Shown here: positions 43,301 through 50,934 of the stretch, piece after piece
Position numbering within the stretch: the first letter of the stretch is position 1
How the letters are laid out: the number at the start of each line of letters is the position of its first letter
Source of the DNA: Thalassovita sp.
Lineage (GTDB): Bacteria; Pseudomonadota; Alphaproteobacteria; Rhodobacterales; Rhodobacteraceae
Length of the DNA stretch: 64,000 bases
Assembly: GCA_029212905.1 (NCBI GenBank)
Contig: JARGPB010000010.1
Span: 62,001-126,000 of the forward strand
Direction of reading: 5' to 3'
The notes under the pieces: generated by a model
Told to the model about the DNA's origin: nothing
The model's database searches: none
Seen by the model: only the letters and a program-made list of their open reading frames with translations
Translations under genes and position numbers: made by a program

Positions 43301-43764
43301 GACACAGGCCCCGTGATCACCACATCCGTCACCCGGTCGCGCCAGACGCCGCGCCGCACGGTGGGGTCTTCGGCCTCTTCGGGCAGGGTCGTGATCACGT
43401 CCACCGCTGTTTGCACGTCATCCGCCGCCCGCGCCATGTCCCAGCCGGGTTCGAATTCCAAAGTAACAGTCGCCCGTCCCTCGACGCTGCGGCTTTCGCT
43501 GGTTTCCACGCCTTCAACCGTCAGCAAAGCCGGTTCCAGCACCTGAACAATGGCCGAATCCACGTCCTCGGCCCCCGCGCCCTCCCAGATAACCGAGACC
43601 GTCACATCATCCAGCACCACGTCGGGGAAAAACTGTGCCCGCATCCGCGGCACCGCTGCCATGCCCAGCACCAGCAGGATCACCAGCAACAGGTTCGCCG
43701 CCGTCCGGTGGCGCGTGAAATAGGACAGCAAACCGCCCGCCGCCTGAGGAATCGGACGCGCCAT
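40387..43764 (-). CDS. RND efflux pump inner-membrane transporter
   Basis: A 1125-residue AcrB/MexB-type RND permease, hydrophobe/amphiphile efflux class. About 12 transmembrane helices, two large periplasmic loops and the proton-relay 'LGIVVDDAIVVGEHADHL' in TM4 are present; 'NDSIVLVTTIDEYAKDRG' is the second-half equivalent. It is somewhat longer than the usual 1030-1050 because of its C-terminal extension with two further hydrophobic segments (about 1055-1120). The gene starts two bases after the adaptor gene. No outer-membrane channel is adjacent. Confidence 0.93.
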   Translation of the reverse strand: MARPIPQAAGGLLSYFTRHRTAANLLLVILLVLGMAAVPRMRAQFFPDVVLDDVTVSVIWEGAGAEDVDSAIVQVLEPALLTVEGVETSESRSVEGRATVTLEFEPGWDMARAADDVQTAVDVITTLPEEAEDPTVRRGVWRDRVTDVVITGPVSPEQLGLFADEFVTRLFDEGVTRTTIRGVAAPEVLIEVPSLSLMAHDVTIAQIAAAIAEEVDADPAGDVTGANARVRTGVEKRSADQIAQIVLRTYADGSALRVADVATVSLLGSDRNRVYFVGDHPAVSVRVDRSDTGDAIKIQALVQDVADTMQATLPQGVKIDLIRTRAESITARLNILTENGLQGLGMVLILLFLFLNARTAFWVAAGIPVSMLLAIALMYAAGLTINMISLFGLIITLGIVVDDAIVVGEHADHLSRNGHTPTGAAETAARRMALPVFSATLTTIIAFFGLTAIGGRFGDLIRDIPFTVIVVLMASLIECFLILPHHMAHALKHSAKEHWYDWPSRTVNRGFRWVRTHLFRPFTALVIRARYPVLAMALVLLAGQVSVFIRGDVQWRFFNAPERGSVTGNFAMLPGATRADSIAMMREMQRATDALGKEYAERYGTNPLDYVIAEVGGNSGRPLPGADTKDADLLGGIAIELIDADLRPYSSFAFVGELQDAVRRHPMVETVSFRGWRSGPGGEALDVQFYGASAETLKTASEALKQALIRFPEVSAVEDNLAYDKDEMILELTPQGQALGFTIDGLGRVLRHRLNGLEAATFPDRARSASIRVELPDTELTADFLERMQLRTTQGEYVPLADIVSVKTRSGFSTVRRENGIRLISVTGDISEDDPARAEEILRILETEILPTIASETQVEWRMSGLSEQEDQFLTEAMTGLILCLVGIYLVLAWVFSSWTRPVVVMAIIPFGLVGTIYGHALWDVPLSMFTVVGLVGMTGIIINDSIVLVTTIDEYAKDRGLIPSIIDGTADRLRPVMLTTLTTVMGLAPLLYESSQQAQFLRPTVITLVYGLGFGMVLVLLVVPALVAMQQDMGRYVTALRRSLRVRMLRLPVGLGVAVLGTWLALSMGWPLATGEAHPLLGSWAGADPMVGGLKLFLIGVAALIAMLFAGSALIYALRRRRLA

Positions 43765-43766
43765 CG

Positions 43767-45224
43767 TCAGCTCCCCATCCGGGATTCAAGCCGCTCGACC
43801 ATGTCGGCCGGCACCTGTTCGTCCTGCAATCGCGCCAATATCCGTGTCCGCACATCCGAGGGCATCCGCGTGTTGCCTTCGACAAACGCGACCAGCTTGG
43901 CGCGGCGCTCGGCGCTCAGTTCCAGCATCTTGGGGGCTTCGGGCACTGCCGCCGCCGCGCCCCTCAGCGGCCTCACCTTAATTCCCGCCCCCAACAAGGG
44001 CGTGCGTTCCGACACCACATCGCGCCCCTCCAGGCCGCGCGCGCGCACCAGCACGTCGTCGCCCTGACGGCGCAGCAGCCGCACCTCCAGCGATTCCAGC
44101 CGGTCCTCGGGGCCCAGCACCAGCACCCGGCTTGATGCATCCAGCGCGGTCGAGGGCAGCCGAACCACCTGCTCCAGCGTTGGTTCCTGCACCCCGACAC
44201 TGACGAAATCCCCCGGTTTCAGCCCGCGCGCCTGGTCGATCCGTGCGAAAATCAGCCGCCCCGTCTGCCCGTCGCCCACCGCCGCGCTGTCGCGGTCGAT
44301 CCGGCCCTTGGCCGTCAGGTTTTCACCATAAACATTCAGCGTCACCGTCACCGGGGCCTCGTCCAACTGCCCCGCCTGGTTCAGCAGCCGCGCATATTGC
44401 GGGGTCGAGATCCGAAACGCGACCTCAAGCGCCTGTCCGTCCACCAGCTTGGCCAGCACCTCGTTTTGCGACACCAGCCCGCCCTCGACGATGCTCACGT
44501 CGCTCAGCGTGCCGTCGAAACCTGCGCGGATCACCGTGTCCGCCAGCGACCGCTCGGCCTCGGCCAGGGCCAGCGCGGCGCGGTTCAGCTTGGTGCCCGC
44601 CTGGTCCACCCGTGCCTCGGCCAATGCCAAAGCCTGCCTGCGTGACACCACCGCCTGCCGCGCGCTGGATGCCGTCAGCTCTGCCGCCTCGACCGTGGCC
44701 TCGGTCGCCACGCCCCGCGCCGCCAAATCCTGAGCCCGCTTGAACGCGCGTTCGCGCAATGCGGCCTGTTCACGGGTCGCGGCCAGTTCGTCCCGCGCCA
44801 GAATCAGCGCGCGATCCGCGTCGCGCACCTCCAGCTCGGCGTCCTGATAATCATTCTTGGTCCGTTCCAGCGCCGATTCCGCATCGGCCGGGTCGATCCG
44901 CGCCAGCACCTTGCCCGCATGCACCTGTCCGCCCTCTTCGAATCCCTCGGCCAGTTCGATCACTGTGCCGCGCAGCGCTGCGCGGATTTCCAGCGTCCGG
45001 CGGCTGTGCACCTCGCCAAAGGCGCTTAGCGTCGGGCGGACATCCTGTGCCTGCGCCGTCACCACATTGACCGCGAAAATCCGTTCACGCACCTGCGGTG
45101 TGCGTGCCTCGCGGGACATTCGCGCCTCGATCGCGTCGCGTACCATGGCGCCCGCATAGACCAGCAACCCCAGAGTCACAGCCACCAGAAACAGGCCTGT
45201 CAGGCTTTGGCGCAGAAATCGCAT
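43767..45224 (-). CDS. RND efflux periplasmic adaptor
   Basis: A 485-residue membrane-fusion protein. An N-terminal membrane anchor (about 7-27) precedes the lipoyl/barrel-sandwich halves around a long coiled-coil hairpin (about 105-230). 'GFEEGGQVHAGKVLARIDPADAESALERTKNDYQDAELEVRDADRAL' is characteristic, followed by the beta-barrel domain. The C-terminal approx. 60 residues, after 'GAGIKVRPLRGAAAAVPEAPKM', are helical and unlike standard adaptors. It leads the pump operon. Confidence 0.92.
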   Translation of the reverse strand: MRFLRQSLTGLFLVAVTLGLLVYAGAMVRDAIEARMSREARTPQVRERIFAVNVVTAQAQDVRPTLSAFGEVHSRRTLEIRAALRGTVIELAEGFEEGGQVHAGKVLARIDPADAESALERTKNDYQDAELEVRDADRALILARDELAATREQAALRERAFKRAQDLAARGVATEATVEAAELTASSARQAVVSRRQALALAEARVDQAGTKLNRAALALAEAERSLADTVIRAGFDGTLSDVSIVEGGLVSQNEVLAKLVDGQALEVAFRISTPQYARLLNQAGQLDEAPVTVTLNVYGENLTAKGRIDRDSAAVGDGQTGRLIFARIDQARGLKPGDFVSVGVQEPTLEQVVRLPSTALDASSRVLVLGPEDRLESLEVRLLRRQGDDVLVRARGLEGRDVVSERTPLLGAGIKVRPLRGAAAAVPEAPKMLELSAERRAKLVAFVEGNTRMPSDVRTRILARLQDEQVPADMVERLESRMGS

Positions 45225-45238
45225 GTCTTAAGTATCCC

Positions 45239-45259
45239 TGTGACACGGGCCTTTGTGAC
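45239..45259. promoter_or_regulatory. Direct repeat TGTGAC upstream of the RND operon
   Basis: TGTGAC at 45239-45244 and again at 45254-45259, 15 bp apart, close to the adaptor start in the 100-bp gap to moaB. A regulator site is possible; no regulator gene is adjacent. Confidence 0.25.
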
Positions 45260-45324
45260 CCGACATATAACACTAGCGGCGCAGAACAATTTGCCAAGCC
45301 ACAAGGCTGTTACGCATCCCGCCG

Positions 45325-45867
45325 CTATTTCCGTCGCTTGTGCTCGTCCAGACGCGGAAAAATTTCGACAAAATTGCACGGCAGATGGCGGTAATCCAGT
45401 TGATGCACCAGGATTTCGTCCCAGGCATCCTTGCACGCGCCCGTGCTGCCGGGCAAAGCAAACAGATAGGTGCCCCCCGCCACGCCGCCCGTCGCGCGGC
45501 TTTGCACCGCCGAGGTTCCGATCTTTTGCATCGACACGATGGTGAACACGGTGCCGAACGCGTCGATTTCCTTTTCATAGACGTCGCGATGCGCCTCGAC
45601 CGTGACATCGCGCCCCGTCAGCCCCGTCCCCCCGGTCGAGATCACCACATCCACTTCGGGGTTCGCGATCCAGGCCCGCAGCTGGTCGGCGATCTGGGTG
45701 CGTTCGTCGCGCAGGATCTTGCGATCCGCCAGCACATGCCCCGCCGCCGCGATCCGGTCCACCAGCGTCTGCCCCGACCGATCCTCGGACAGCCCCCGCG
45801 TATCCGATACCGTCAGAACCGCGATCCTCACCGGGATGAACTCTTTGTTTTCGTCAATCCGCGCCAT
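45325..45867 (-). CDS. moaB: Molybdenum cofactor biosynthesis protein MoaB
   Basis: A 180-residue MogA/MoaB-fold protein adenylylating molybdopterin: 'IAVLTVSDTRGLSEDRSGQTLVDRI', 'VVISTGGTGLTGRDVTVEA' and 'FALPGSTGACKDAWDEIL' are the three substrate-binding motifs. It follows the LysE gene by three bases. moaD and moaE are about 15 kb away in the same window. Confidence 0.95.
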   Translation of the reverse strand: MARIDENKEFIPVRIAVLTVSDTRGLSEDRSGQTLVDRIAAAGHVLADRKILRDERTQIADQLRAWIANPEVDVVISTGGTGLTGRDVTVEAHRDVYEKEIDAFGTVFTIVSMQKIGTSAVQSRATGGVAGGTYLFALPGSTGACKDAWDEILVHQLDYRHLPCNFVEIFPRLDEHKRRK

Positions 45868-45870
45868 GGT

Positions 45871-46488
45871 TTATCCTCGTTGCAGCAATGCCAGCCTGAC
45901 GGCCAGCGCCACAAAGATACCCGCGCTGATCCGCCCCAGCCATGTGGCAAAACCCGCATCCCGCGCCAAAGTCCGCCCCAGACCGCCGGCGAAAACACCC
46001 ACCAGCCCGTTTACGATCAGCCCGCCCAGCGCCATCATCGCCCCATAGATCAGGAACTGCGCCAGCACCGGCCGCGTCGGGTCAACAAATTGCGGAACAA
46101 ACGCCAGCACGAACAGGATCACCTTGGGGTTGGTCAGGTTCACCACCAGCCCCTGCCGGAACGCCTTGGAGGCGCGAACGCCCTGCACGTCGCTTTGGAT
46201 CGGCCCGGCCCGCAGCGTGTGCCACGCCAGCCACAACAGATACCCCACGCCGATCCAGCGGATCACATCAAAGGCCCAGGGCATCGTCGCCAGAACCGCG
46301 CTTAGACCCAGACCCGCCGCCAAGGCATGGCAAAACGCGCCCAGCGCCACGCCCGCGCTGGCCGCCATCGCAGGCCCCGCCCCCGACCGCAGCCCCTGCC
46401 CCAGGCAAAACAGCATATCCGCACCGGGGGTCAGATTCAGCGCCAACCCCGCCGGGATGAATGCCAGCAGCAAGACCCAATCAATCAT
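45871..46488 (-). CDS. LysE-family amino acid exporter
   Basis: A 205-residue protein with about six transmembrane helices. 'LNLTPGADMLFCLGQGLRSGAGPAMAASAGVALG' is the LysE/RhtB signature and 'VVNLTNPKVILFVLAFVPQFV' the second. Substrate unknown. The ATG at 46488 overlaps the UDG stop by four bases (ATGA), placing both genes on one message. Confidence 0.9.
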   Translation of the reverse strand: MIDWVLLLAFIPAGLALNLTPGADMLFCLGQGLRSGAGPAMAASAGVALGAFCHALAAGLGLSAVLATMPWAFDVIRWIGVGYLLWLAWHTLRAGPIQSDVQGVRASKAFRQGLVVNLTNPKVILFVLAFVPQFVDPTRPVLAQFLIYGAMMALGGLIVNGLVGVFAGGLGRTLARDAGFATWLGRISAGIFVALAVRLALLQRG

Positions 46489-47279
46489 TTCAGCCCCTCC
46501 AGCCGGGCTTTGATTGCCAGCAGGTCGGCCCATGCCTCGCGTTTGGCGATTGGGGTCCGCAACAGATAGGCCGGGTGGACCATGGGCATTGCCGGGATGC
46601 CGAACGCTTCGGCCCATGTCCCGCGCAGCCGGGTGATCCCGCGTTTGCCCAGAGCCGCCTGACAGCTGATATTGCCCATCAGGATCAGCACCTCGGGTTT
46701 GACCAGCGCCACGTGTTTTTCCACGAACGGCACCATCATCTGAATCTCGTCCGGCCGCGGGTCGCGATTCTGAGGCGGCCTCCAGGGTAGGACATTCGCG
46801 ATATACACCGCCTTGGCCGCGTCATCTGCGGCCCGGTCCATCCCGATCGCCCCCAGCATCCGGTCCAGCAAATGCCCCGCTGCGCCCACAAAGGGACGGC
46901 CCTCGCGGTCCTCGTCCCGGCCCGGAGCCTCGCCGATGATCATCACCCGTGCCGCCGGGTTGCCGTCACTGAACACCAGATTACGCGCGCCGCGTTTCAG
47001 CTCGCAATGCTCGTATCCCGCCAAAGCCGCCCGCAGCCCGGCCAGATCCCCAACCTCGGCGGCCATCTGACGCGCCACCTTTATCGGGTCCGTCTTGGGT
47101 TTGGGGGCGGCCACCGGCGCGGCCCGCACGGCGGCGGCAGGCGTCACCTTTGCCGCCTTTTCAGCCGCAGTCACGGCATAGCGGTCCACGGGCGCGTCGC
47201 AGATCGCCTCGTCCGCGCCCATTTCCAGCTGCCATTCCAGCAGCGCCTTTGCCGTGTGATAATCCAATGCCGATTCCAT
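46485..47279 (-). CDS. Uracil-DNA glycosylase, family-4-like
   Basis: A 264-residue protein with the UDG superfamily motif A 'IIGEAPGRDEDREGRPFVGAAGHLLDRML' and motif B region 'PMVHPAYLLR'. In family 4, four cysteines hold a [4Fe-4S] cluster. Here the second pair is absent: the usual KCRPP reads 'LPWRPPQNRDP', and the later Cys position falls in 'DEIQMMVPFV'; of the first pair only the Cys in 'EHCELKRGARN' remains. Cluster-less relatives occur in alphaproteobacteria. Residues 1-75 are a poorly conserved, Ala/Lys-rich extension. Divergent from pyrB. Confidence 0.8.
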   Translation of the reverse strand: MESALDYHTAKALLEWQLEMGADEAICDAPVDRYAVTAAEKAAKVTPAAAVRAAPVAAPKPKTDPIKVARQMAAEVGDLAGLRAALAGYEHCELKRGARNLVFSDGNPAARVMIIGEAPGRDEDREGRPFVGAAGHLLDRMLGAIGMDRAADDAAKAVYIANVLPWRPPQNRDPRPDEIQMMVPFVEKHVALVKPEVLILMGNISCQAALGKRGITRLRGTWAEAFGIPAMPMVHPAYLLRTPIAKREAWADLLAIKARLEGLK

Positions 47280-47337
47280 GCGCCCAAGCTACCCCGCCGC
47301 GCGCGCCCCGGAAAGCCGGTAAAAGCACCGCTAAATC

Positions 47338-47366
47338 TTGCCCCCGCACCGGCCCGAACCTATAAG
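47338..47366 (+). promoter_or_regulatory. Sigma-70-like promoter of the pyrB operon
   Basis: TTGCCC (47338-47343) and TATAAG (47361-47366) with exactly 17 bp between, giving a leader of about 29 nt before pyrB. The leader is too short for attenuation, and no such structure is seen. Confidence 0.55.
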
Positions 47367-47401
47367 CACCACAGGCAACTTTGGCCACATAGGGGGCGGC
47401 G

Positions 47402-48361
47402 ATGACATTCAACCAAAAGCATCTTCTGGGGATCGAGCCCCTGCACCCCACCGAGATCACCGCCATTCTGGATCTGGCCGACCAATATGTCGATCTGAAC
47501 CGGCGCGATCAGAAACACTCGGATGCGCTGGCCGGGCTGACGCAGATCAACATGTTCTTTGAAAACTCGACCCGCACGCAGGCCAGTTTCGAACTGGCCG
47601 GCAAACGTCTGGGCGCGGATGTGATGAACATGGCGATGCAGGCGTCCAGCATCAAAAAGGGGGAAACCCTGATTGACACCGCCCTGACGCTGAACGCCAT
47701 GCACCCTGATCTGCTGGTCGTGCGTCATCCGCATTCCGGCGCCGTGGACCTGCTGGCGCAGAAGGTGAACTGCGCCGTGCTGAACGCAGGCGACGGCCGC
47801 CACGAACACCCCACTCAGGCCCTGCTGGACGCGCTGACCATCCGCCGCGCCAAGGGCCGCCTGCACCGGCTGAACATCGCAATTTGCGGCGACATCGCGC
47901 ACAGCCGCGTTGCCCGCTCAAACCTGATCCTGCTGGGCAAGATGGAAAACCGCATCCGTCTGGTCGGTCCGCCCACCCTGATGCCGTCCCAGATTGATCA
48001 CTTCGGCTGCGAGGTCTACCACGACATGCAAGAGGGCCTTCAGGACGTGGATGTCGTGATGATGCTGCGCCTGCAACGCGAACGCATGGACGGCGGCTTT
48101 ATCCCGTCGGAACGCGAATATTACCACCGCTACGGTCTGGACGCCGAAAAACTGTCCGTCGCCAAGGATGACGCCATCGTCATGCACCCCGGCCCGATGA
48201 ACCGCGGCGTTGAAATCGACGGGGACATCGCCGATGACATCAACCGCTCGGTGATTCAGGAACAGGTGGAAATGGGTGTCGCGGTCCGCATGGCCGCGAT
48301 GGACCTGCTGGCCCGCAATCTGCGCGCCTCTCGCACCGCCACCAAGGAGGTCACAGCTTGA
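47402..48361 (+). CDS. pyrB: Aspartate carbamoyltransferase catalytic subunit
   Basis: A 319-residue ATCase chain making carbamoyl-aspartate in pyrimidine synthesis. 'MFFENSTRTQASFELAGKRLG' binds carbamoyl phosphate and 'DGRHEHPTQALLDALTI' the second region; 'VMMLRLQRERMDGG' and 'MHPGPMNRGVEID' follow. No regulatory pyrI is nearby; instead, a degenerate dihydroorotase homologue lies downstream, as in PyrB-PyrC' complexes. The next gene starts inside its stop (TTGA). Confidence 0.97.
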   Translation: MTFNQKHLLGIEPLHPTEITAILDLADQYVDLNRRDQKHSDALAGLTQINMFFENSTRTQASFELAGKRLGADVMNMAMQASSIKKGETLIDTALTLNAMHPDLLVVRHPHSGAVDLLAQKVNCAVLNAGDGRHEHPTQALLDALTIRRAKGRLHRLNIAICGDIAHSRVARSNLILLGKMENRIRLVGPPTLMPSQIDHFGCEVYHDMQEGLQDVDVVMMLRLQRERMDGGFIPSEREYYHRYGLDAEKLSVAKDDAIVMHPGPMNRGVEIDGDIADDINRSVIQEQVEMGVAVRMAAMDLLARNLRASRTATKEVTA

Positions 48362-48906
48362 GCGACCGGATCGAGGTTCCCGCGCATGAAACCGGCGTTG
48401 TCCGGATGTTTGCCGTGGACCTCCCCCCCGAAGAGATCGAGGATTTCGCCGATCCCGACCGCGAAGGCTGGCCCCTGATCGCGGCACTGGGGCTCTATGA
48501 TCTGAATCCCGCGTATGTGGAAATCTTCCCGGTGAACCAGCTCGAGGACATGGGCCTGACCAGCTATCTGATCGAGGGCTACAATATCGACCCCGAGGAT
48601 CTGCAAACCGATCGCACCATGCTGAACCAGATCCGGGGCTATGTCGCGCTGATTTCGTCCGGCGCCTTTCGGGGCCATGCGCAGACTTTGCGCCTGCACC
48701 AACCCTTGCGCTGGCTGGGCACCTGGGCCGAGCCCCTTCCGGATCTGGACCTGTCCGCGATTCCCTCGGATGCGGCGCAGGGCACGCTGGACGGCCCCGA
48801 TGCCCCTGCGCCGAAACTTGTTGTGCCGCGCTGGCTGGGCTGGGCTGTGCCGCTGGCCGGTATTGCCATCGGGGCGCTGATTTATTTTCTCTCGCCCCAT
48901 AGGTGA
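48358..48906 (+). CDS. Tail-anchored protein in the pyr operon
   Basis: A 182-residue protein with a soluble N-terminal part (1-150) and one C-terminal transmembrane helix (about 159-177, 'WLGWAVPLAGIAIGALIYFL'), so probably tail-anchored with the soluble part in the cytoplasm. It starts with TTG overlapping the pyrB stop by four bases. The soluble part, 'VVRMFAVDLPPEEIEDF' to 'LIEGYNIDPEDLQTDRTMLNQIRGYVALISSGAF', shows no motif I know. It heads a set of five small membrane proteins between pyrB and the dihydroorotase homologue. Confidence 0.7.
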   Translation: MSDRIEVPAHETGVVRMFAVDLPPEEIEDFADPDREGWPLIAALGLYDLNPAYVEIFPVNQLEDMGLTSYLIEGYNIDPEDLQTDRTMLNQIRGYVALISSGAFRGHAQTLRLHQPLRWLGTWAEPLPDLDLSAIPSDAAQGTLDGPDAPAPKLVVPRWLGWAVPLAGIAIGALIYFLSPHR

Positions 48907-48909
48907 CAC

Positions 48910-49350
48910 ATGTACGGATCGCTAACCCCCACCACCCAACTGAATGACGGCGAACAGATCCTGCTCGAGATTTTTCCCGACCGGGCGACCTATTGGCGCG
49001 ATCACGCCTGGATGGCCGCAATCGCCATGGGTATCGGCATGGCGATCCTGTTTTTCATGGGCAATCCGCATGTCTGGACCGGCGCCATTGGCGGGCTTGC
49101 GGCCATCGCGGTACGGGCCTTCTATGTCGCCTCGGACGAGCTCAAGGCCCGCTGGGACCTGACAGACGAGCGCCTTCTGGGTCCGCAGGGGCGCGCTGTC
49201 CGCCTGTCGGAAATCAAGGCGCTGAAATCGCTGGGCTCGGCTATTCAGGTGGTCACGCTGTCGGGTGACAAACACCTGCTGAAATATCTGGCGGACAAGG
49301 ACGCCACCCGCCAGGCCATCACCCGCGCTCAGGCCGGAGGACGCCCATGA
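48910..49350 (+). CDS. Membrane protein with PH-like domain
   Basis: A 146-residue protein. 'LNDGEQILLEIFPDRATYWRDHAW' leads into two transmembrane segments (about 36-53 and 58-74), then a beta-rich domain 'WDLTDERLLGPQGRAVRLSEIKALKSLGSAIQVVTLSGDKHLLKYL'. Membrane hairpin plus 'EIKALKS...' beta domain is the layout of bacterial PH (YdbS/YdbT-like) proteins. It overlaps the next gene by four bases (ATGA). Function unknown. Confidence 0.65.
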   Translation: MYGSLTPTTQLNDGEQILLEIFPDRATYWRDHAWMAAIAMGIGMAILFFMGNPHVWTGAIGGLAAIAVRAFYVASDELKARWDLTDERLLGPQGRAVRLSEIKALKSLGSAIQVVTLSGDKHLLKYLADKDATRQAITRAQAGGRP

Positions 49351-49904
49351 CAGCAGCCCAGACCGACCGGCGCGGCTGGGAAAATATCCTGGACGCGGAC
49401 GAACATATCCTCTGGCAGGGACGCCCGGATCCGACGCTCAGGTTCGCCTTTGCCGGTCTGGGCCGCACGATGTTTGGCGCGGCCTTTGCCGGGTTCGCGC
49501 TGTTCTGGATGACCATGGCCGCGCAGGGCGGCGGGTTTTTCTGGATGTTCGGGCTGATCCATTTCGCCGCCGGTGTTGGCATCATGGGGGGCGCCGCGTT
49601 GTTGTTCCCGTACCGGGCCCGCCACACCTGGTACACCCTGTCCAGCAAACGCGCCTTTGTCGCGACGGATTTCCCCGTTCAGGGCAGGAAACTGCGCGAC
49701 TATCCGATTGCCCCCGACACCAACCTGTTGCTGGACGAAAACACGGTCTCGACCCTGTATTTCGGCCCCGAGCCCGTGTTCCGCAAGAACCAAAATCGCG
49801 CGCGCCGCGTCGGGTTTGAACGCATTCACGACGGTCGCCGCGTCTATGGGATGATGCGCGACATCCAGCGCGCCCAGCGCCTGGCCGCGGGATCCCCCAC
49901 ATGA
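49347..49904 (+). CDS. Membrane protein with PH-like domain, paralogue A
   Basis: A 185-residue protein sharing clear words with the next gene product: 'ILDADEHILWQGRPDP' at the N-terminus, two transmembrane segments (about 45-95), 'HTWYTLSSKRAFVATDFPVQG' and 'VGFERIHDGRRVYGMMRDIQ' at the C-terminus. The beta-rich middle fits a PH-like fold. The pair arose by tandem duplication. It overlaps both neighbours by four bases, implying coupled translation. Function unknown. Confidence 0.7.
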   Translation: MTAAQTDRRGWENILDADEHILWQGRPDPTLRFAFAGLGRTMFGAAFAGFALFWMTMAAQGGGFFWMFGLIHFAAGVGIMGGAALLFPYRARHTWYTLSSKRAFVATDFPVQGRKLRDYPIAPDTNLLLDENTVSTLYFGPEPVFRKNQNRARRVGFERIHDGRRVYGMMRDIQRAQRLAAGSPT

Positions 49905-50461
49905 GCCCCCCGCGCGACTGGTCCGACATTCTGGACACGGACGAACATATCCTCTGGCAAGGCCAGCCCGACCCCGGCCCCGAGCTGAGCATTCCCGGTC
50001 CCGCCATGGGGCTGTTTGTGGTGTTCTGGCTGGGGACCGGCGCGATGTGGGTCTCGGACCTGCCCGGGTCCCTGCCCTTTGCGCTGGTGCATCTGGCGAT
50101 CGGCGCGGCCGCCCTGGCCAAGCCCCTGCTGTGGGACCCCATGGCCCGCCGACATACGTGGTATTCGCTCAGCAACAAACGCGCCTATATCGCCACCAAC
50201 CTCCCCTTTAATGGCAAGCGCCTGCGGTCCTATACGCTGGATGCCGATAACCGCGTCACGCTGGAAAACGGCCCACTGTATACGGTGAACTTCATCACCT
50301 CGATCCTGACCCCGCAGCAGGATATGCGCGCCGCCCGGTCCCGCTTGCGCCAGCCCTTGATCCGTCAGCGCCACGGGTTCGAACGCCTGCACGACGGCCC
50401 GCAGGTCTATCACCTGATCCAAGACATCCAGACCCCAGACCGGCAGGAGCCCCCCCAATGA
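49901..50461 (+). CDS. Membrane protein with PH-like domain, paralogue B
   Basis: A 186-residue protein, tandem paralogue of the preceding one: 'ILDTDEHILWQGQPDP', 'HTWYSLSNKRAYIATNLPFNG' and 'HGFERLHDGPQVYHLIQDIQ' align end to end. It has two transmembrane segments (about 32-75). It differs by an insertion of about ten residues before the C-terminal motif ('QQDMRAARSRLRQPL'). Overlaps on both sides are four bases (ATGA). Function unknown. Confidence 0.7.
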   Translation: MSPPRDWSDILDTDEHILWQGQPDPGPELSIPGPAMGLFVVFWLGTGAMWVSDLPGSLPFALVHLAIGAAALAKPLLWDPMARRHTWYSLSNKRAYIATNLPFNGKRLRSYTLDADNRVTLENGPLYTVNFITSILTPQQDMRAARSRLRQPLIRQRHGFERLHDGPQVYHLIQDIQTPDRQEPPQ

Positions 50462-50934
50462 CGCTTTGGTCACAATCGCTTGCGCATGTTTACGACCGCC
50501 ACCCCCTGATGCTTTTGGCTGGGCACCGCCTGCCGCTGGCTGTGGCTCTCGCGGTCTATGCATGGCTGCGCTATGCCGGGACCGACACCCCCACGGCCCT
50601 GCTGATGCTGGGGGGCGCGCTGATCGCCTGGATCGCCCTGTCCGCGGCCGTGACTTGGGTCCTGACCCGTCACCGCACGCAGTTCATCCTCACCGACACC
50701 GGGATCACCCGTATGCAGGGCAGCATCGAACAGACCCTACCCTTTGGCGACAGCGCCGATTATACCCTGACCCGGGGCCCCCTGCGCCGGGCGCTGAACC
50801 TGCCTGCCGAACTGCGCCTTAGCGGTCAGCAGGGCATCATGCGCAAATGGACCGTGAAATGGCCTGTCGCTGATACCCATATGGCCGATCTGCGCCAGAC
50901 TCTGGACACCGTGCTCAAAGGAAAACGCACATGA
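50458..50934 (+). CDS. Membrane protein with PH-like domain, fourth member
   Basis: A 158-residue protein: two transmembrane segments (about 24-42 and 46-70), then 'HRTQFILTDTGITRMQGSIEQTLPFGDSADYTLTRGPLRRALNL', a beta-rich stretch of the kind seen in YdbS/YdbT PH-like domains. It differs from paralogues A and B but shares topology. It overlaps the dihydroorotase homologue by four bases (ATGA), so all genes from pyrB to plsY can be coupled. Function unknown. Confidence 0.65.
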   Translation: MTLWSQSLAHVYDRHPLMLLAGHRLPLAVALAVYAWLRYAGTDTPTALLMLGGALIAWIALSAAVTWVLTRHRTQFILTDTGITRMQGSIEQTLPFGDSADYTLTRGPLRRALNLPAELRLSGQQGIMRKWTVKWPVADTHMADLRQTLDTVLKGKRT

